From assembly GCF_000341285.1 (NCBI RefSeq), contig NW_005178446.1, positions 101,107 through 165,106 on the forward strand: 64,000 bases of DNA. The letters are read 5' to 3'. The notes beneath the pieces were generated by a model that saw nothing but the letters and a program-made list of their open reading frames with translations, was not told the origin of the DNA and did no database searches. The position numbers were made by a program, and so were the translations under genes. Positions 1 through 10,228 of this stretch are shown in pieces (within the stretch, counting starts at the first letter, position 1; every line of letters begins with the position of its first letter). Source of the DNA: Galdieria sulphuraria (taxonomy: Eukaryota; Rhodophyta; Bangiophyceae; Galdieriales; Galdieriaceae).

Positions 1-2451
1 TCGATAGTACTTGGATCAGCGGATAAATCTTGTCGAGTCAATTGAGTCAAAAACGATCTGATCTGTTTCCATCCTTCCTTTTCAGGCACTTGAGAGATCG
101 CGCTCCGTATTTCCTCCAGGACAGCTTTTGGTAATATGAAAGATGAAAGTTCTAAAAACTCGCGAGTAGTGAATACTTCTTCACCAGACGGAAAAGAATC
201 TTTGTAGGCTAATTTTGTTGAAACTGAACTAACAACGTCGTTGTGGACGTTCTGCAGACTAAATTTTTCTTTTGTAAAAGTTTCTTGTAAGAAATAACTC
301 AAATCAATGACTTGGTTGGCGAAATTTCGAACTTTCTGTACAGTATCTTCGCCATTGCAATCTAATGGAGCATACTGGTCATCACTTGTGAGACGGTTCT
401 CTGCGACGACTGATACTGAATCTGTAGACTTTTGATAGCTAGACAAGATGTCCGTTCTATGAGACCACGATGGATTCCATTCTTGCTCAAACTCACGTAA
501 ATACTTAACAGGTTCCGAAATGTTGGCTGTGATCTCGTCGATATGACTTAACATTGACTTGAGATACTCTATTTGATGATGGTATCTGCCAAGTTGCTTA
601 GAAATTTCTTCGACGCTCTGTTCAACTTTTCTCCAAGTGGGATGGGTGTCTTCATATGTCTCCATAGATTTCTCGCTAGCGAGCTCTCGCAAGGACTGCC
701 ATAAATCATACAGAACTTCACGACACTCACCTGGCAGCGTGGCAAAGTAAGGAACAGAGTTTTCAAGTTCTCGAAAAACGGGAAAGTTACAAACTCTTTC
801 TTGAATAGGGTCCTTCGTTTTGATATGAAACAATCTCTTTAACAGGGAACCATAAAGAAAGAGGATGGAAAGAATGACCTGAAAGACTCCTACTCACCAG
901 CAGTCAGTCTAAAGATAATAAACAACTCAAAAACTATCCCACCTTCCGCACCAACTGTGGAAGAAAGTGAATCCGCTGTTTTCTTTCTGTCGTGTCCGTT
1001 TTCTGGGTCACTTTGTGGTTGCTTGACTGTTGAAGTCTCCGTGTTTGGCTCACCATTCTGTAAAGTTGCCAATACCAAGGCATATTTCTTATAAGGAAGT
1101 GGTCGCCATAGTCTCTGTTGTTTCTTGTTCAAATGAAAACAAACAGAACAATTGCAAACTTTTAGAGTACGAGAATGGCTGAATGAAACAAATAAGCTGA
1201 CCAGAGACATTGCTATGCGACAAAGTTTGCAAATCAAAGTTTCTTTAACAAAACATAGGATTTCGACTAATGTGAAACTAGTTTAGGTGAATACCTATAG
1301 CTTCTGCGAACCTGCAAAACGCATACTTCTCTTTGGCACAAAGAGAAAACGAAGTAGGCTGTGCTGAGGAGGAAGTATCCTTTGAACTAGTAGACTTCTT
1401 GGTAGGCGACGGCGTGGGTGATGGAGTAGCTGTAGGCCTTGGAGTAGGAGTAGCTGTTGGCCTTGGAGTAGGAGTAGCTGAAACTTTTGAAGAATTGTTG
1501 GACTTGCTTGAGACGGAAGCACCTGTTGTAGGCTGAGGAGCGTCAGTTGCAGAAGGAGCGTCGCTTGAATTCTTCTTCACTGAGAGAGTTACTGGGCTGG
1601 TACTTGAAGCTCTAGGACTCAGGCTTGAGACAGAAGACCCGCTGCCACTTCCCTCTTGAGCGCCTACTGAGGACGACGAAGAACCATAGGATGAAGACTG
1701 TGCTGCAGAGACACTGGAAACTGCTTGACTGGTGCTTGAGACCCCATAACTAGAAACTTGTTGCTGAGCCGAAGAAACACTGGTGGGAATTTGACACTAC
1801 CAAAGATCAACAAACGTTCTCTCCCTTCCAAATCTCGCTTACCTCATACATAGTACTGTATATTGCAGTATAAACTGCTGCCACCGTGAATGTAGGAGAC
1901 ACCGTACTGACTACCGCAGCCACTGTGAATGTTGGAGATTCAGTGGTCGTCTCAGTGGCTACAGTTGTCTGATATGCGGTAGAAATGACAGTGTAAATAA
2001 CAGAAGGTACACAAGTCTCCACGGCCTTAGAAGTGCTTGTTGCAAAAGTTGTTGAAGTATAGTAGGCAGATTGCACAGAAGTATAGGTAGAAATTTTTGT
2101 TTCAGCGACAGCGGCCACCGTAGAAGTTGCAGTACTTGTATATGCCCAGGATCGCAGAACGGGACTAGGAAACTTGTCTTGGGAGAAGTACTGGTCTTCA
2201 ATCACCCGATCGTAGTTAGAGGAAGATACAGCTTGAACAGCGGACACTGTCTGAGTAATAACAGGCACAGAAACTTGTTGACACCCAGCTTGTTCTGTAT
2301 CACTGAGTCCACTATACTCCTCTGGGGTTAAAATCATATATTGTCTAGCTACGTTTGGATGGTATTCAAGACTTCTTCCAACAACTGATACAGTAAAAAT
2401 GATATGAAAAACAAGCAGCAACTTGCAGTATTTCTCTCTCAGAGCGTCCAT
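1..2451 (-). CDS. Ser/Thr/Pro-rich type I membrane glycoprotein, 3' end beyond window
   Basis: Product not recognised. The model has four exons: 2451-1843, 1796-1295, 1242-943 and 889 to the window edge, with introns of 46, 52 and 53 nt whose phases match. The start (MDALREKY) leads into a hydrophobic signal peptide (LLLVFHIIFTVSVVG). Next comes a long ectodomain rich in Ser, Thr, Val and Ala, with T/S-P stretches and PTPRPTA repeats, as in O-glycosylated wall or surface proteins. Exon 3 has a Cys cluster (VCNCSVC). A probable membrane segment (VFQVILSILFLYGSLL) spans the last junction, followed by a charged, presumably cytosolic region running off the window. A surface or cell-wall role is inference from composition. 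The 52-nt intron is the weakest join, so this could be two genes split near 1240-1290. Confidence 0.6.
1426..1480. repeat. 24-bp coding tandem repeat
   Basis: Two near-identical 24-bp units (1426-1449 and 1450-1473, one mismatch) plus 7 bases of a third. On the minus strand they encode the PTPRPTA repeats of the glycoprotein linker. In-frame length change by slippage is likely. Confidence 0.8.
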
Positions 2452-2715
2452 ACCAACGTATAATGAAACTTCTGAATGCCTATTCCTTTCTCACCCCAAA
2501 AAAATTAAAAATTTTCTTAATCGGGAATCGTTCATTGTTTCCTTTTTTTTACAAGCAATTCAATTGGCCCATCTAACAGAATTTTGAAATTCCCAAACAG
2601 ATCGACGAGGAGGACACGATCCACTTTGTCCCCTCGTTCGAAGAAATGTTCTGTGGTGGGATTGATTATCCTCCTCTCTTCTTATCTGTTGTCATCTTGC
2701 TTCTTCATCTCCGGT

Positions 2716-4140
2716 TCACTTGTTCAACTGAAACAATCGAATTCTACCTTTCTGCGTACCATAAATAAGACCATCAGCAACAACTCCCGATATTGTCCTT
2801 CCTGGAGAAAATAAAGCGACGTTAATTTCATCCTCCACACTAGGAGTGTAATTGATACGGTCATAGATAACGTCCGATTGCAATGTTTGAACAAGACTTG
2901 TTCGATTTTTAGAATGAAGGTGGTGAATTTCTATAACATCAGCCTTTCCGGTTTCCGACTTGAAAAACTCATTATTCGAATCCCACAAACATATCTTAGC
3001 CATGTCAGTCACGCTTGGGGAGCGAAAACTAAAACCCGCAAGTAGGTGAGAACCACTTGAAGAAAACTTCAAATTCGTAAGTGCCCAAAGATGCGCAGAA
3101 TCTAAAGGTATACTGTATAACATATCGCCCATAAGAACTCCATCTGCACGATTAACAAGCGAAAAAATTGCTATCTGAAAGGCCATCTGGTTGTCTTCCT
3201 CCGGAACACAAGCAACAATCATTTTTCCACAAGGAGAAAAATCAACACCAGCATCATTGTATGCAATGGCTCTCGGAATTATCAATACAGGACTGCTAGT
3301 AGAGATAGTCTGTTCTTCTAGATCAAAGCGATGCAAAACAAATCTCAAACTAAACTGCAACTCTGCAGAAGAGCGGTTCTTTTCCCCAGTAAGAAGAAAC
3401 TGTCCAGAAGGGTGAAACTGCACCATATGATACGGTAGAGTAGGCATAGGCGTCTTGAGAATTTCGTACGACTCTTCTCCTGAAGACTCCAAGACAGAGA
3501 AATCTTCATCATCCCGACAAACACGTACTTTAGTGTTCAAAGGCTGAAAGAGTGAACGGAATGTATTGGAAGAATTATAAAGTTGTGGTACCTTCCTTAG
3601 TGAATATTTACGAAGAAAACCGTATCTCCAAAGAAACACACAAGAACCTGAAGAAACTGCGATAAGTTCTCCGTTAGGATGGAAACTAAGGCAGCTAATG
3701 GATGCAGGAAATTTTTGAGACCGAACACAACTTCCATCTCTCAAGTCCCATACGCAACATTCGTTACCAATGCAACCAGAAGCAAGAATATGTCTCTTAA
3801 AGGGATGAAACTTGACTGTCCAAGGAGTTCTACGGTGCTTCTCCAAAGTCGCTATTTGCTTACCAGAAGGCCACTCAAAAACTTTTACCGAGTGGTCACC
3901 ATGAGTCGAAGCAAAGTACCGACCGTCATGGGAAAAGGCTATGGAAATAGTGGACTTCACAAGGGAAGCCGAACGGTCCAGCTCTAAATACCTGCCTTCC
4001 TGTACGAAAAGTCTAATGTATTCACATTCAAGACGATAATTCAATTCTTTCCACAATTTGTACGAAATTTTCTCTCCTCGCTCTCTTTTTTCGGCGTATA
4101 TACGAAACACACTTCCTCCCGAAGGACACTCACTCCACAT
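2716..4140 (-). CDS. AMBRA1: AMBRA1-like WD40-repeat protein
   Basis: WD40 propeller protein, intronless. The N-terminal repeats (roughly residues 50-190) carry the block FASTHGDHSVKVFEW, then EKHRRTPWTVKFHP, then ILASGCIGNECCVWDL, followed by SCLSFHPNGELIAVSSG. The HRRTPW...FHP...ASGC...VWDL pattern is the hallmark of animal AMBRA1 and its plant WD40 relatives, which act as DDB1-CUL4 ubiquitin ligase substrate receptors in autophagy and cell-cycle control. More repeats fill the C-terminal half (VDFSPCGKMIVAC, LKFSSSGSHLLAGF). It is about 475 residues, much shorter than animal AMBRA1 and without its long disordered middle. The frame is open to 4248, but that extension overlaps GCN5. The Met at 4140 avoids the overlap and I prefer it. 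Family is firm; the autophagy role is inferred. Confidence 0.8.
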   Translation of the reverse strand: MWSECPSGGSVFRIYAEKRERGEKISYKLWKELNYRLECEYIRLFVQEGRYLELDRSASLVKSTISIAFSHDGRYFASTHGDHSVKVFEWPSGKQIATLEKHRRTPWTVKFHPFKRHILASGCIGNECCVWDLRDGSCVRSQKFPASISCLSFHPNGELIAVSSGSCVFLWRYGFLRKYSLRKVPQLYNSSNTFRSLFQPLNTKVRVCRDDEDFSVLESSGEESYEILKTPMPTLPYHMVQFHPSGQFLLTGEKNRSSAELQFSLRFVLHRFDLEEQTISTSSPVLIIPRAIAYNDAGVDFSPCGKMIVACVPEEDNQMAFQIAIFSLVNRADGVLMGDMLYSIPLDSAHLWALTNLKFSSSGSHLLAGFSFRSPSVTDMAKICLWDSNNEFFKSETGKADVIEIHHLHSKNRTSLVQTLQSDVIYDRINYTPSVEDEINVALFSPGRTISGVVADGLIYGTQKGRIRLFQLNK

Positions 4141-4239
4141 AAGGACAACAGAAATTGCCAAATTGATAATAATGAATTGCAAGAGTTGATCTCCCATACA
4201 ATATTCTTGTTGGAACATCACCGCAAGACAATCGTCCAA
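4141..4239. promoter_or_regulatory. divergent promoter, AMBRA1-like / GCN5
   Basis: 99 bp separate the preferred start of the minus-strand WD40 gene from the GCN5 start, so both promoters must lie here or inside the transcribed parts. No TATA box is obvious. Confidence 0.4.
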
Positions 4240-5656
4240 ATGAGTCAAGATAATAAGGAGGAACCTAAGGAAGTTCCAGTCAATGGCAATGTGCCTCTTA
4301 CTGGAGAAATTCCCCTAGATTTTCGCCTGACTCCCTGTTGTGAAGTAAGTTGTATGGAAACCTATCCAAAAATATTTAGACATCAGCAAGGTACCTAAAG
4401 CTAAACGTCCTCGTCCAGTTCCGGAAGGCGCTTGGGAAATGTCCACAGAGGGCATTCTTGGACCAGATTCTCAACATGCCTATGTACAGAGATGGTACTC
4501 AATGGTTCAGCAAGAAAAGTCCGGGGCTGTCAAGTTCCAAGTGGTTAGAAACGATAGCAAACGAGAAAGCTTGATATTACTCCTAGGACTGAAAAATGTT
4601 TTTGTAAGGCAATTGCCTAATATGCCCAAACCTTATGTGACGCGACTTGTCTTCGACCGAAAGCACGAGTCGACTATTCTTACAAAGTGCACAAGTAGTG
4701 GAGAATATGTGGTTATGGGAGGCTGCTGTTATAGACCTTTCATTGAGGAACGCTTTGCAGAGATTGCATTTTTAGCCATTTCCGATAGTGAACAAGTTCG
4801 AGGATATGGGACAAGACTTATGTCGTATACCAAAGAACGAACGAAGGAACTAGGACTAACTCATATACTTACTTGTGCAGATAATAATGCAGTTCCCTAT
4901 TTTAAAAAGCAAGGTTTTTCAAAAACGATAACTCTTGAAAAAGAACGATGGCAAGGTTATATAAAGGATTGTAAGTGGATCTCTGTAAAGTGATGAACTT
5001 CTTAGCACTGGTCATAGATGATGGCGTTACTCTTATGGAATGTGTCTTAAATCCCAAAGTTGACTATTTGAATATTCCTTCCATGTTAAAAGCGCAGAAG
5101 ATGTGCTTAATAGAGAAATTGAAGGAAATAAGTAATATTCATATCGTTTATCCCGGCTTGGATCCGGAGGCTCGAAAGAGGATTCGGTTGGAAGACATTC
5201 CTGGTTTAAAGGAAGGTCTTGAACAAAGTGAAAGATCTCTTGGCAAGACAATACCCCTTGAATCTCTTGCGGCCCCAAGAGATCCTGCGTCTTTGCAAGC
5301 ACTTCATAAAGAACTTCAACACATATTAACTCAAGTTAAGCAGCATCAAAGTGCGTGGCCGTTTTTAGAACCTGTTGATCCTGAACAGGTATGTGAAAAC
5401 GTATACAATTTGGGAATTTATATAATGATTCTTTTTACAGACAGGTGCTTTGGACTATTACGATGTTATCAAGAATCCTATCGACTTGAGAACAATACAA
5501 GAACGTCTTGATAGAGGAGATTATTATGTGACAAAGGAAATATTTGCTGCGGATTTAAAGAGAATGATCGAGAATTGTGAAGCTTATAACGGTGAAAAAC
5601 ATTTTATTACGGAATTGGCTCACAATTTGGAGCGATTTTTTAATCAAAAATTGTAA
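4240..5656 (+). CDS. GCN5: Histone acetyltransferase GCN5
   Basis: Catalytic subunit of SAGA/ADA-type complexes; acetylates histone H3 lysines in the nucleus. Four exons (introns 4345-4390, 4971-5017, 5389-5440) give 423 residues. The acetyltransferase domain shows EIAFLAISDSEQVRGYGTRLM, i.e. the acetyl-CoA-binding Q/R-x-x-G-x-G/A loop as QVRGYG, and the catalytic Glu region (FAEIAFLAI). The join at intron 2 restores the GCN5 hallmark IKDYDGVTLMEC. The C-terminal bromodomain has WPFLEPVD, then ALDYYDVIKNPIDLRTI and NCEAYN, with the acetyl-lysine-binding Asn in the last. The N-terminus is short, like the yeast form and unlike the long animal form. Confidence 0.95.
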
Positions 5657-5759
5657 AAGTTATTTTAAGAACAACGTCACATGATAAATAAAATGGAATC
5701 AATCCCTTTCAGTTGCAAGATTTTTGTAGTTTCTACAAAGTTGTTGTACAAGCTGTTGT

Positions 5760-7170
5760 ATGTTGAATTTACAGCTGTTTTATTTCTTATTCTTATTTTC
5801 TCTTCTTACATTTTGTACAGCAAATTTTTCTGTTCCTCATGTTTCTGTGAATACCGAGAGATTGATTGAAGACTTGAAAATACTTGGGCAGTTTTCCGAT
5901 GGTGACTACCCAGGTATTACTCGACTTTTATACAGCAAAGAGGATAAGGCAGCTCGACGCTATTTAGTAGCTTTATTTGAAAAGTCTGGTCTGTCAGTTT
6001 CTTGGGATCCGGTTGGGAACATATTCGCTCGGTGGGAGGGTAGCGATCCGAGAGCACCTGCAGTGGCTTCTGGTTCTCATTTTGATACTTTGTTGAATGC
6101 AGGCTTGTATGATGGCACTCTGGGTGTTTTAGGAGCATTGGAAGCCGTAAGAAGTTTAAAGGAAGTTGGATTTGAGCCAAAGAGGTCCATCGATATAATT
6201 GCTTTTACTTCAGAAGAAGTTAGTCGGTTTGGAATCGGCTGTTTGGGCAGTCGTTATCTGGTCGGAAGTCTTTCGATTGAAGAGTTAGTGAAACTTAAGG
6301 ATAGTGATGGAGTGGATTTTGAAAGTGCTCGAAAGAGTTGTGGATATACAGAAAGGCTTGAAGATTCTAAGATATCGGAAGACTTCTACTCTGCATTTGT
6401 TGAACTGCATATCGAACAATATCATATTTTGGAAGATGAAGGGATTCCTATTGGCTTAGTGACGGATATTGCAGCTCCAGCGTTGTACACAATAGAATGG
6501 AAAGGTCCTGGAGGTCATGCTGGAAGTGTTCCGTCTAATGAACGACAGGATCCATTCTTGGCAGCTTCAGAATTTGCTCTTTCCTTGGAGCAACTTGTGC
6601 TAAGAGTACGTATATTTATATCTTTTTTAGTTTTGACTGATGAAACCATTGAAGGATCCCAAAAACAGCCGTGCTACTATTGGTCGAGTTGAGGTATATC
6701 CTGGTTCGGCAGGAGCTATTCCTCGTTCTGCCCGTCTATCATTAGATATTCGAGATATCAACGGTAACTTGTTTTTAGTGGATTATTTAAGTTTTTAGTG
6801 ACACTATGAAGAGGAGTCTAGGACGAGAGTAAAGGACCTATCATTAGAGAAGGCTGCTGCTATTGCGAGGAAGAGAAAAGTAACCATGGAAACATCACAC
6901 AATTATTCCTATCCGCCAGCAAGAATGGATCAGCGAATTATTCAAGTTATGGAAGATTCCTGTAGAGCGTATAATTTTCGATATTTAAAACTCGTTTCCA
7001 GACCTTTTCATGATTCTCTGTTTATGGCAACAAAATTTCCAACTGGCATGATTTTTATTCCTTGCAATGGAGGAAAAAGTCATGTACCAGATGAATATGC
7101 TTCTCCAGATGATATATCACATGGAGTTGAAGTGTTGGCTGAGACACTGGCAAGGCTATCATATCAATAA
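5760..7170 (+). CDS. UAH: Ureidoglycolate amidohydrolase (M20 family)
   Basis: Hydrolyses ureidoglycolate to glyoxylate, ammonia and CO2, the last step of purine ring catabolism, releasing nitrogen. Three exons (introns 6606-6654 and 6764-6811) give 437 residues. It starts with a strong signal peptide (LFYFLFLFSLLTFC), matching the ER location of the plant enzyme. Metal and active-site motifs of the M20 amidohydrolase group are present: GSHFDT, YDGTLGVLGALEA, FTSEEVSRFG..CLGSR, ELHIEQ and GGHAGSVP. The end (GMIFIPCNGGKSHVPDEYASPDD) resembles plant UAH more than allantoate amidohydrolase or beta-ureidopropionase, the main alternatives. Both intron joins restore family motifs (LRDPKNSRATIGRV; DIRDINEESRTRV). 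Confidence 0.88.
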
Positions 7171-7582
7171 AGAAGGAAGTGTACCCCATTATTCCAATCC
7201 ATCCATCCATCCATCCATCCATCACGTTCCCTCCTCTTTTCCTGCGATCGATTATTGGATTCGCAGTTGTGTGGAATTATTTCAACAGTTGTGCAGCATT
7301 TGTTATTTCCTTTAGGTGAGTAATATCGACTTGGTTTTGCTTCTTTGTTATTTCCCAATGTTCGCCTTGTATCTTGGTTAATCTATTGCGGAAGATTTCT
7401 GCTGATCCTCCTTCTCTTAAGAGATATGTAAGGGTGATCATAGTCTCTAACGGTTCAAAGCGGGTTCCTCTTATACAGTGTTATTTTGGAGGGGCCCGTT
7501 TCAACGGAAACTCTCTCTTTACACTTGCATCCACATTTTACTTGCTAACGGAAACTGACAACAAACTTTTTAGGCAACACCA
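7171..7582. other. intergenic, 14-3-3 upstream region
   Basis: Between UAH and the 14-3-3 gene. It holds an ATCC microsatellite and short open frames without recognisable products, and probably supplies promoter and 5' UTR for 14-3-3. Confidence 0.5.
7197..7223. repeat. (ATCC)n microsatellite
   Basis: Six full ATCC units plus ATC, about 30 bp after the UAH stop. Confidence 0.95.
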
Positions 7583-8208
7583 ATGGACGCAGAAACAAGA
7601 GAGAAGTCCGTTTACCTTTCCAAGTTGGCGGAACAAGCAGAAAGATACGATGGTGAGGAACTTTGTCTAGTCTCCAAACACTTACTTAGGTCATTTTGCA
7701 GAGATGGTTCAAGAAATGAGGAAAGTTGCTTCTCAAACCGACGAAAACACAACCGAACTTTCCGTTGAAGAGAGGAATCTTTTGTCTGTTGCGTATAAAA
7801 ACGTTATTGGCGCAAGAAGAGCTTCGTGGAGAATTATCTCTTCTATCGAGCAAAAGGAGGAAAGTAAGGGGAATCAAACTCACGTCGCTATCAGCCGCGA
7901 GTATAGAAAGCAAATTGAAAGGGAGATGTCCACTATTTGCAAGGATATCCTAGGTATTCTCGATAAGAATTTGATTCCTTCTTCAAAGAACGGTGAAAGC
8001 AGAGTCTTTTACTACAAAATGTAGGTTCTTTTCTGGTTATTGCTCGTATCGTACTCAAGTGAAAGATAGGAAGGGAGACTACTATCGATATTTAGCAGAA
8101 TTTTCGAGTGATGAAGATAGAAAGGGAGCAGCAGAGTCTTCTTTAGAGGCGTACAAAGCCGCGACTGATATTGCTTCAACAGACTTGGCTCCCACACATC
8201 CTATTAGG

Positions 8209-8240
<32 letters not shown>

Positions 8241-8469
8241 TTATGAGATCATGAATTCTCCTGATCGTGCTTGTCAGCTTGCCAAGCAAGCGTTTGATGA
8301 CGCCATTGCAGAGTTGGATACCTTGTCCGAGGAAAGCTATAAGGACTCGACTCTTATCATGCAACTTTTGCGGGACAATCTTACGTTATGGACCTCGGAT
8401 ATGGGTGGAGATGAAGAAGAAGGTGCCAATTCTGCGGAAGGTGGCGATGGCGCCAAAAAGTCAGAGTAG
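7583..8469 (+). CDS. 14-3-3 protein
   Basis: Phosphoserine/phosphothreonine-binding dimeric adaptor. Three exons (introns 7653-7701 and 8021-8069, both 49 nt) give 262 residues, the usual family length. Signatures: [29 protein letters not shown] (the first 14-3-3 signature, with the phosphopeptide-binding Lys and Arg) and [21 protein letters not shown] (the second). [11 protein letters not shown] precedes the latter. The tail is acidic and variable ([14 protein letters not shown]). The start at 7583 ([23 protein letters not shown]) fits the family N-terminus. Isoform type cannot be decided. Confidence 0.97.
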
Positions 8470-8779
8470 AAAAGTGAGGACGAGTACTTGTTATCGCTCA
8501 GGTCGCTTGACATGTCTTTCAATAAAGAAACTTTCTGTGGATGCTTTGGCTCATTATGTGAGCTCTTGTCTCTAGTTTTTATAGTTATCTTAGCACAGAG
8601 TTATAGAATACTGTTTGACCAAGTCGAAACTTGCAAAATTTTCCTTTTGATAGCATATTAGAAACCCATCTGCTGTAGGAAGTTTTCGATAAAACTTTCG
8701 TGGAACATTGTATACTTATTGTTCTCCAAACTTCGTCTAGAAACCTTTTAAGAAGACTTGGCGCGAAAGTATAGGAAGA
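8470..8779. other. intergenic
   Basis: About 310 bp after the 14-3-3 stop. It holds the 14-3-3 3' UTR and the likely promoter of the next small gene; nothing else seen. Confidence 0.4.
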
Positions 8780-9235
8780 ATGTTTGTTCGATCAATTGTT
8801 GTATTCGATGACCTTCCGACTCTTTCCTACAACATCTCGGAGTACTTGGTTTCTCGTCGTGTTGTGCTTGTCAATAGCACTTGTCGTTGGTTCGGTATTG
8901 GAGATTAAGAGTAATCGTTAGCTTATTGACGCACACAGTCGCTGATAAACAGTTGTAGGGAAGAACTATCGCCTAACAACTTCTTCAATACTTAGTTCCG
9001 TTTTGAGTTTTCTGTTACCTTCTTGTACCTTAGTTGCGACAACTTGCCCTTTAAGACCCATTAGACCCCTGAATCCAGAAAGTCCTATTCTGTAAGTATT
9101 GTTAAGATCCTTGTTCGAAATTTTGTTGAATTCTGTTGAAGTTTACTAGAAAAATTTAGATATAGGCCAAACTTTGCTATCTATAATCATAGAGGAACAG
9201 TAATGTATATGAATCGTTATGCCGACGCACAATAA
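8780..9235 (+). CDS. Small spliced hypothetical protein, about 107 aa
   Basis: Not recognised. I propose three exons: 8780-8894, 8959-9091 and 9160-9235, with introns of 64 and 68 nt (donors GTATTG and GTAAGT). All three stay in frame and end in TAA. The product starts MFVRSIVVFDD. It has a hydrophobic middle (SSILSSVLSFLLPSCTLVA), then a Pro-rich stretch (RPIRPLNPESPILYRP), and ends with an aromatic, Tyr- and Asn-rich tail (NFAIYNHRGTVMYMNRYADAQ). A small organellar or membrane protein is possible. An overlapping frame of exon 1 encodes a signal-peptide-like stretch but does not join exon 2 in phase. The introns are longer than the local norm, which lowers confidence. The gene is convergent with the next one. 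Confidence 0.4.
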
Positions 9236-9370
9236 TCCACATAAGACGGAAAAGAAGAAAAAAGCAGACCAACTTTTAGGCTTTTGTAAAGGCTATACCG
9301 TCTCCAAGTAGCTCTCTTCCGTTTTACAAAGGTACAACCGTCGCAATTCTCAAAAACCTGACTTCCATTT

Positions 9371-10228
9371 TTAAGAGTCTTCAATTGTTGCGTAAGTTAT
9401 TCGCTTTGATCTCTTCCTGTCCCAAAGAATCTGGGTTACGCAAGTGCTTAAAGAAGCCACAAGTGCGACAACGACGACAAAGAAAACAACTCCCCAACCC
9501 AGGCGCAACTTTAAAGTTCGTTCAGCGTCAAGAACGTCAAACTCAATGTCGTAGGATATCAAAGGGTCTTCAACAAGAATAGTTTCGTTGGTGTTTGGGT
9601 CTTGTTGGAAGAACCTCGAGGTGTTGTAAGTTTCCCCATAAAAAACTGCGACACACCAAACGGAGGACTGACGATATTGCTGGTTATATAACTAAAGAAA
9701 TATTCAGTTGAGAATGATGGAGAATATACAACGCACCGTATATGTTATAGGACCATGATTACCGTTTATAAAGACATCGAACATACTTGAGTTTTCTAAA
9801 GATGGTGCTCGTTCGGATCTAAACCTATTATTCGTTGAGAGAAATAAACAAGAGTATTCAAGTTACCTCTAAAACTAGAGCAGGAGAGTCGAGATAAAAG
9901 TTAGGTTTCAATAGGATTCGCAACCTTCGAAAATAGCCCTCTTCAGGACACCCTCCAGCTACAGCGTAGTAATTCCACTGACTACATATATCCACAATCA
10001 GCGACGAGTTCAAAACATACCTTTTTAAAAATACCTAACGTTGAGCTTGTGATGAAAGGTCCAATTTCCAACAGGTTGACAATGTGGCAAGTTTCCTTGA
10101 AGTTCTCTAGGAACAACAAACGTCGTTGACTGAGTTGAGTTAACACCACGACACAATTCTGAATCAGCCACTACAATCGATGAAATAAATAAAGTAAAGA
10201 TGATGCAAACGAGATGAAGGTGCATCAT
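9371..10228 (-). CDS. Single-pass type I membrane protein, unknown function
   Basis: Not recognised. The model uses at least four short exons. Exon 1 (10228 to about 10032) encodes a clear signal peptide (LHLVCIIFTLFISSIVVA) and LCRGVNSTQSTTFV. The following exons encode WNYYAVAGGCPEEGYFRRL, a FRSERAPSLENSSMFDVF segment, and the final exon LYNQQYRQSSVWCVAVFYGE. The last exon ends with one membrane helix (GVVFFVVVVALVASLSTCV) and a short basic tail (WDRKRSKRITYATIEDS). Several N-x-S/T sites and Cys residues fit a secreted ectodomain. I chose the Met at 10228 because it begins the signal peptide directly; the frame is open upstream to 10411. The layout resembles the gene at 19593-21540, but I see no clear sequence kinship. 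Confidence 0.6.

Noticed and set aside
880-897. 19-nt GT-AG intron in the first gene
   Set aside because: Too short and out of phase; a 53-nt intron at 890-942 fits frame and length.
4141-4248. N-terminal extension of the AMBRA1-like protein with a hydrophobic stretch
   Set aside because: It overlaps the GCN5 start and has no match to the family; the Met at 4140 is a better start.
5681-5869. Frame starting MINKMESIPF before UAH
   Set aside because: Overlaps the UAH signal peptide in another frame.
7374-7670. 98-codon plus-strand frame before 14-3-3
   Set aside because: It overlaps the real 14-3-3 start in another frame and has no family features; it is leader sequence.
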